A stretch of DNA of 64,000 bases from Durusdinium trenchii (lineage: Eukaryota; Sar; Dinophyceae; Suessiales; Symbiodiniaceae): assembly GCA_963970005.1 (NCBI GenBank), contig CAXAMN010022884.1, positions 391,289 to 455,288 of the forward strand. Direction: 5' to 3'. Position numbers and translations under genes: made by a program. The notes under the pieces are model-generated. The model made no database searches and was not told where the DNA came from. It saw only the letters and a program-made list of their open reading frames with translations. Every line of letters starts with the position of its first letter. The stretch's first letter is position 1. Below, in pieces: positions 59,883 through 64,000 of the stretch.

Positions 59883-60704
59883 CTACTGGTCATGATCATC
59901 TGCATGCGGGTGCAGAAGGGAGAGCAACCAGGCTACGTACACCAGGCCACAAAGTTGGGAGTGTAGGTCAGCCAGGGGAGTGAGGAGAGCACCCTGTACA
60001 TCTTGAGGCAGATAGTCTACAGTTTGTTCGATTTCCTGTACCAAAGCATGTAGACCTTGCACTCTTGCATGTAGGGCTGATTCGATCTGGTGGCGCGCGC
60101 GTTCTGTATGCCGCTGTGGGGCCACTTGTTCCGTAGGCTGCGTGTCTACTCGAAGGGCTTGCTGTCGTTGCCTGTCATCATGAGACCAAAAGCCCACTCG
60201 CCGAGGGAGGGAGCCTGACAAGGGGCGTGTCTGTAGGAAAATATCAAGAGGGTCTGCGTTCTCTGTGAAGATCCTAGCGTTCACCGCTTCAGCCAACACA
60301 GTGAGGAGGTGGCTTTCATGGTGCTGTATGTGCAAAATCATCCTGCGGAGCCGAGTTCGCTTTGCGCCATACGTTGTGGCTCCCCTAGTGTTGATTGCAG
60401 TACAGCCCTGATGATAGAGCGGGATGATGGCCCCTTCCACAGTTGCCCGGAGCTTTAACAGTGCTGGCGGAAATTCAAACCCTTCTGTCCATTCTGGGAA
60501 AGGGGTATTTACGTTTTCTTTAACTGCATCCACTGGAAAAAATGCAGCAAGTAGCACTGCGCCCTCTGCCCCCTATAGACGAAATTTACAATGAGGTCGA
60601 GAACACCGAATATCCTTATGGTGGAGCTCAAGGCGTACAAAATTGGTGACATCAACATACGTGCCATCGTCGGCCAGAAACACTGGTTCTGGATGTGTCT
60701 GCAT
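59883..60704 (-). CDS. ORF4, unknown protein, two apparent frame changes
   Basis: It starts at ATG 60704 (MQTHPEPVFLADDGTYVDVT). Homology to the left copy then moves to a second frame (FGVLDLIVNFVYRGQ, CYLLHFF) and a third (VKENVNTPFPEWTEGFEFPP onward to 59883). The second change is at a T6 run (60537-60542 on plus as A6); seven T would restore LLHFFPVDAVKEN in register with the paralog's LLHYFALTERYDKN. The first change, near 60610, is a small indel. The third frame has a helical C-terminus (RARHQIESALHARVQGLHAL, EIEQTVDYLPQDVQGALLTP) ending SLLHPHADDHDQ. It lies between ORF3 and the DND gene. No known domain. Confidence 0.6.
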
Positions 60705-60895
60705 GGCGAGTTTAATATGCAGTTTGGCTTCACAATAGTGTGTGTAAACGAAACCCGGCTAGTACTATGCAAAAGAGGGCAGGCTGGCAAGTTGTTTCTC
60801 TTGCTCTGAGCCAAAGGTCTGCAGAGACAAAAGGAGACGTTTGATAGGGGGCCCTTGTCAAGATGGAAAGCGGGGCATTGGGTCTCTCTACTGAT

Positions 60896-62356
60896 TCACT
60901 GGACGGGGCACTTCTTTGGGTGTGCAAATGCACGCGGCGGTGGTAAATGCTCATGCGTACCGTCCTCCTTAACACGATATTGAATATGCCCATGTGTAAT
61001 ATACTGGTGTGCCGGGAGTCCACTGCTAGTTGCCTGTCGGGGAGGCCAGCCGGCGGTCGGTTCCGTGGTTGTCGGCATCATCGTATCCCCTGGGCCAGCA
61101 GAGGGGAGGTCTGCGGCGGCCATAGCTGCTCCCCCTTCACCAGTGTCAGGGAGTCGTGCAGCACATAGGTCTATAGCAAGTAGGTAATGAAGCCCGTGAT
61201 GCGGGTCAGCGTACTCGTTACTGGCCAGCCAATAAGGATGATAGCTAGGCTCGATCTGTTCATCACCGGAAACCACTTGTGCGTCTCTCGCAGGGCGGTG
61301 AGTCGCATTGGCCCCTGGTTGAACATTGCAGCGCTGATGACGTGTACGTACATTTTGGAAGGTGCGTTGGATGTCGCACGCTAGGGTACGCACTGTGCTA
61401 GCACGAGTGATGAGTTCTCGACTAAGCCGTGCGTGCGGCGCGTCATGACCATCAATCACGTCCTGGTCAGTAAGGGCCTGCAAAGCATACACACCTAGCT
61501 GGGCCGGGGGGCGCACTGCAACGGCCTGGGGGCTCATATCTCCACTCGCTCTGATTGATTGCTCTTGTATGGGAGTGGGGCGACTTTGCGGCAACATCCA
61601 GGGCGGGATTGGCGGTGTCGGACGTGCTGAGGCAACAGGGACCGCCGGTAGAGTATACATTTGCGAGAAAGGGAAGGAAGCTAAGGCTTCCCCCGGTTCT
61701 GGAGGTCTGGCCTGTCCTCGCCCCACGGCCCATCCATGGGGAGAGAGACATTCAGCTTGCTGAAGGATGCGATAAACTGTTGCCCTTTGTGGGGCACACC
61801 TCCCATGCAGGAGAACGCCATCATGTGTGATGTGCGGCGAGTCCTCGAAAGGAAAAAGGACCTGCCCACTAGTGAGCACCAGGTAAGATCGGCGTATCTC
61901 AGCTGGCACCGCAACTAATTGCATCTCCGATATGCGAGGGCATGTGCCATCGTCCAAAGGAGTTCTTGGGAAGCCAGCAACAGCCAGTCGCAGCGGAAGC
62001 TGTCTCTGGGCTACGATTACGTTGAGTTGGACAAAATGTACCTCTCCATCAGGGTGTTTATAGATCATGCGAGCAAAGGGAGAGAGGTCCAGGCCCCCAG
62101 GTCCAATCTCCATTGGTACGGCACACTTAGCTGCCTCTGTGATTCGCTCAGTGAGGATCTGGACTAAGGTCCAGACCCTCTCTTCTGGGATAGATGTTGC
62201 TTTATGGAACAGTGGTTGCAGGAACAATCCGCCCGCGGTAGCTGCCCTGTCTGTCGCAGCAGTTTGAGCCCAGATAGCGGAATCGTAAATGAGACAACTC
62301 TCAGGCAAGGTACAAACCACAAGCCGACAAAGGAAAATAAGCAACAAGTGAAGCAA
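60896..62356 (-). CDS. ORF3, unknown protein of about 400-490 aa
   Basis: The frame is open from 62356, but the first ATG is at 62113 (MEIGPGGLDLSPFARMIY); upstream codons may belong to it if the start is non-AUG or lies in another exon. The segment VHFVQLNVIVAQRQLPLRLA, then SGQVLFPFEDSPHITHDGV and RATVYRILQQAE, is conserved in a fragment at 41.05-41.18 kb. A Pro-rich middle (residues of about 215-270) precedes a region with paired basic residues and a Pro/Gly-rich tail ending AHPKKCPVQ, duplicated at 39.0 kb. No domain is recognised. Its place between the polymerase and ORF4 is the same relative order as in the left copy (ORF3 tail then ORF4). Confidence 0.6.
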   Translation of the reverse strand: MLHLLLIFLCRLVVCTLPESCLIYDSAIWAQTAATDRAATAGGLFLQPLFHKATSIPEERVWTLVQILTERITEAAKCAVPMEIGPGGLDLSPFARMIYKHPDGEVHFVQLNVIVAQRQLPLRLAVAGFPRTPLDDGTCPRISEMQLVAVPAEIRRSYLVLTSGQVLFPFEDSPHITHDGVLLHGRCAPQRATVYRILQQAECLSPHGWAVGRGQARPPEPGEALASFPFSQMYTLPAVPVASARPTPPIPPWMLPQSRPTPIQEQSIRASGDMSPQAVAVRPPAQLGVYALQALTDQDVIDGHDAPHARLSRELITRASTVRTLACDIQRTFQNVRTRHQRCNVQPGANATHRPARDAQVVSGDEQIEPSYHPYWLASNEYADPHHGLHYLLAIDLCAARLPDTGEGGAAMAAADLPSAGPGDTMMPTTTEPTAGWPPRQATSSGLPAHQYITHGHIQYRVKEDGTHEHLPPPRAFAHPKKCPVQ

Positions 62357-62472
62357 ATGTCATTAGTATAGACAGACAGGGAGGGAGTCAAACACGTAAC
62401 GAGGGAAGCAGCGACAAGGGAATAGATCAAACAAAAGAAGGATTCCTTGCATTTGTGCACCTAGGTCGCGAA

Positions 62473-63427
62473 TCATCGTATACGCCGTCGCTTGGTACTG
62501 TGTACTTTAATTCTTTTTGTGAGTCGTTGCTCGAGGGCTTCCTGCTGCTCAGGGTGCGCGCCAGTGAAAGTGCGTTTTCTGTGTATGCGCACTACTGCAG
62601 GGAGAGGCCGTTGAGAGGAGGCACGGGAGTGTGAGCCGGTCACAGGGGTCGTGGAGTTACATTCAGATAACAGCTGTGCAAATTTGGGCTGCAAGGGATC
62701 ACACCTCATCAGTGGCGGCTCGGCGAGGTCAAAGCCAAAAGTCTGGCAGAGATAAGTATGCAGGGCTGTGAGCAAGGCATTCTCCGGTCGCGGGGCAACC
62801 CAGAAGCCATCATGCAGCCAAATGGCTGAAGCAAATCCTACCCGAGGTTGTAAGAAGGAATAGGCAGCCCATGTAACCTGCTGTTCTAAGACCTCAAAAT
62901 AATGAAAAGGAGCCCCTCGCCCTGTCCGTTCTGGACCAGTTGGGCACCATGAGGGGGGGATGGTGCATGGCATAACGGCTAGCAGTGAACACTTCTCGAG
63001 CAAAACTCACCAAATGACCTGATAGTTCCGCTTGTATGCGCTTCTTGAGGTACTCTATAGCTTCCTGCGGAGTGGCACTGTTGATGATAACAAGTGGCCA
63101 GGTCTTTACCAGGGGGCCAATTTCATCCTCCGCTATGTATGTCCGAAGAGCTCCTCTGAGATAATCTCTCATTTGCGCAATTGGCTGTAACGTAAGGTGA
63201 ACCTCCGCCGTCTTGCATTGTCGTCTCATGAGTTCATAGTGCGCTCCACTAATATCTATTTCCCAATGCGAATTGCCAAAGAGGAGCAGCCGAACCTGCC
63301 GCGGCAATCGCTGCGCTGCATTGCCAACTGAGTAGAACCGGCCTCCCAAGGCATCAACGGTGGGCTTGTATCCTACGCTGAGGCAATGAGAGGCACTGCC
63401 AGAGCAATATAGTCCATTGCAACCCAT
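62473..63427 (-). CDS. Family-A-like DNA polymerase palm domain (TV-Pol-like), one apparent frameshift
   Basis: ATG 63427 opens a frame with GGRFYSVGNAAQRLP, then motif A WEIDISGAHYELMRR and a motif-B-like KTWPLVIINSATPQEA. After a frame change the second frame has RGAPFHYFEVLEQQ and motif C AIWLHDGFWVAP, followed by a basic C-terminus (KRIKVHSTKRRRIR). The Asp of motif A and the His-Asp of motif C are those of family A DNA polymerases. The short form without an obvious fingers insertion resembles the transposon-viral polymerase group (inference). The break is at a C7 run (62953-62959 on plus as G7); six C would restore one frame. The frame starts 55 nt before the RNase H frame ends, on the same strand. 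Confidence 0.65.
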
Positions 63428-64000
63428 TTATAGTGTGGGTGCCTTCGGAGTAGCGTGTGCATTTCTTGGGGAGTGGGGGAAGGGCACTCCGTGAGAACAA
63501 AAGCTGGGGCTTGCAATGCATCTCCCTGCTGAATGATGAAGCCCAGAGTTTGTGCTAGGTGAAAAGGCGGGAGAGCTAAATGATGCAAGGGGACAAGTGG
63601 GTTGCCCTCCGCCTCCTTGGCTGCAGCACTGGCCTGACCAGCAAAGTAGTCGGCTAGACGATTGCATTCCCGTGGCAGATAGACAAGACGGAACAGACAA
63701 GGCGCCTGGGCAAGCAGTTGTTGGCATTGTTCTAAAATGGCGACAACCGCAGGTTTCTTAATTCTTCCTTTGTACTGAAGATAATTAATTATAGGCAGGA
63801 TGTCTCCTTGAATCACAACGCTGTCAATGGGGATGCCCTTAGCCATACAGGAGACATAGTACTCAAATGCAAGATTTATGGCAGCCCGACAGGCATGTGC
63901 TTCTGCTATGACATTGTCAGGACAAGAAAGCAAGGGGATGGAAAGCCACTGGACAAGGGAAGTGGAGGACGGCGTGACGTGTAGCAAGCTAACTCCTGCC
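63373..64000 (-). CDS. RNase H-like domain protein, N-terminus beyond the window
   Basis: The frame is open to the right edge, so the protein is cut. It shows the RNase H fold signatures in order: IAEAHACRAAINLAFEY (catalytic Glu), DSVVIQGDILPIINYLQ (catalytic Asp) and VYLPRECNRLADYFAGQA (R-E-x-N-x-L-A-D, final Asp). The first catalytic Asp would lie outside the window. This arrangement is that of RNase HI-type domains of retroelement/plant type, which cut RNA in RNA-DNA hybrids. Next to a DNA polymerase it could remove RNA primers during replication; that role is inference. The C-terminal 80 residues are of unknown fold. Confidence 0.75.
   Translation of the reverse strand, partial: AGVSLLHVTPSSTSLVQWLSIPLLSCPDNVIAEAHACRAAINLAFEYYVSCMAKGIPIDSVVIQGDILPIINYLQYKGRIKKPAVVAILEQCQQLLAQAPCLFRLVYLPRECNRLADYFAGQASAAAKEAEGNPLVPLHHLALPPFHLAQTLGFIIQQGDALQAPAFVLTECPSPTPQEMHTLLRRHPHYKWVAMDYIALAVPLIASA

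Noticed and set aside
62473-63427. Reverse transcriptase as identity of the palm domain
   Set aside because: Motif C is His-Asp (LHDGFWV), not Tyr-x-Asp-Asp, and the GRFYS...Q-x-LP lead-in fits family-A-like polymerases better.
63373-63427. Programmed -1 frameshift with a slippery heptamer
   Set aside because: No X-XXY-YYZ heptamer is visible in the overlap.

Overview
The window looks like nuclear DNA of a dinoflagellate, most likely Symbiodiniaceae-like. The evidence is in the hand-built gene models. Three intron-rich minus-strand genes (triosephosphate isomerase, a HECT ubiquitin ligase and a SOSS-B-type OB-fold protein) use a mixture of GT, GC and GA 5' splice sites. Almost all of their 3' splice sites are AG followed by an exonic G, a combination known from dinoflagellates. 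Nearly every gene lies on the minus strand, and BspA/LRR_5-type proteins and many small tandem repeats add to the picture.

Layout. 1-10.4 kb: AT-richer, gene-poor DNA with minisatellites and one degraded minus-strand coding region (5.55-6.36 kb). 10.4-27 kb: a unidirectional host gene block on the minus strand: a coiled-coil gene (partial), triosephosphate isomerase (14 exons, 248 aa, all phases close), unresolved membrane-protein-like exon pieces, a HECT E3 ligase, and an OB-fold ssDNA-binding protein. Short terminal-inverted-repeat elements sit inside introns of two of these genes (introner-like). 28-36.1 kb: a repeat island with 14-bp minisatellites, CAA/CCA microsatellite, GC-rich satellites, two foldback elements, inverted G-rich minisatellites and an ~87-bp satellite.

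36.5-64 kb: a large element of unusual content, almost all on the minus strand. Reading 5' to 3' from the right edge: RNase H-like protein; family-A-like DNA polymerase palm (TV-Pol-like); a 400-490 aa unknown protein (ORF3); a second unknown protein (ORF4); a DND-motif protein resembling GT-A glycosyltransferases; a 1797-aa superfamily 1 helicase; and a tandem array of LRR_5 proteins sharing an unusual N-terminal domain and C-terminal cap. A second, rearranged partial copy (LRR, DND protein, ORF3 tail, ORF4, DND N-terminus, ORF3 middle, helicase fragment, LRR fragment) lies at 36.5-42.2 kb. Its ORF3-ORF4-DND order is the same but inverted. Polymerase, RNase H and helicase together suggest a self-replicating mobile or virus-derived element; this is inference.

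Several genes of this element are broken only by one-base length changes in short homopolymers, plus one TAC-to-TAA change. Some apparent pseudogenes may therefore be assembly errors. No database search was possible; all identities rest on motifs, on within-window paralogy and on splice-phase consistency.
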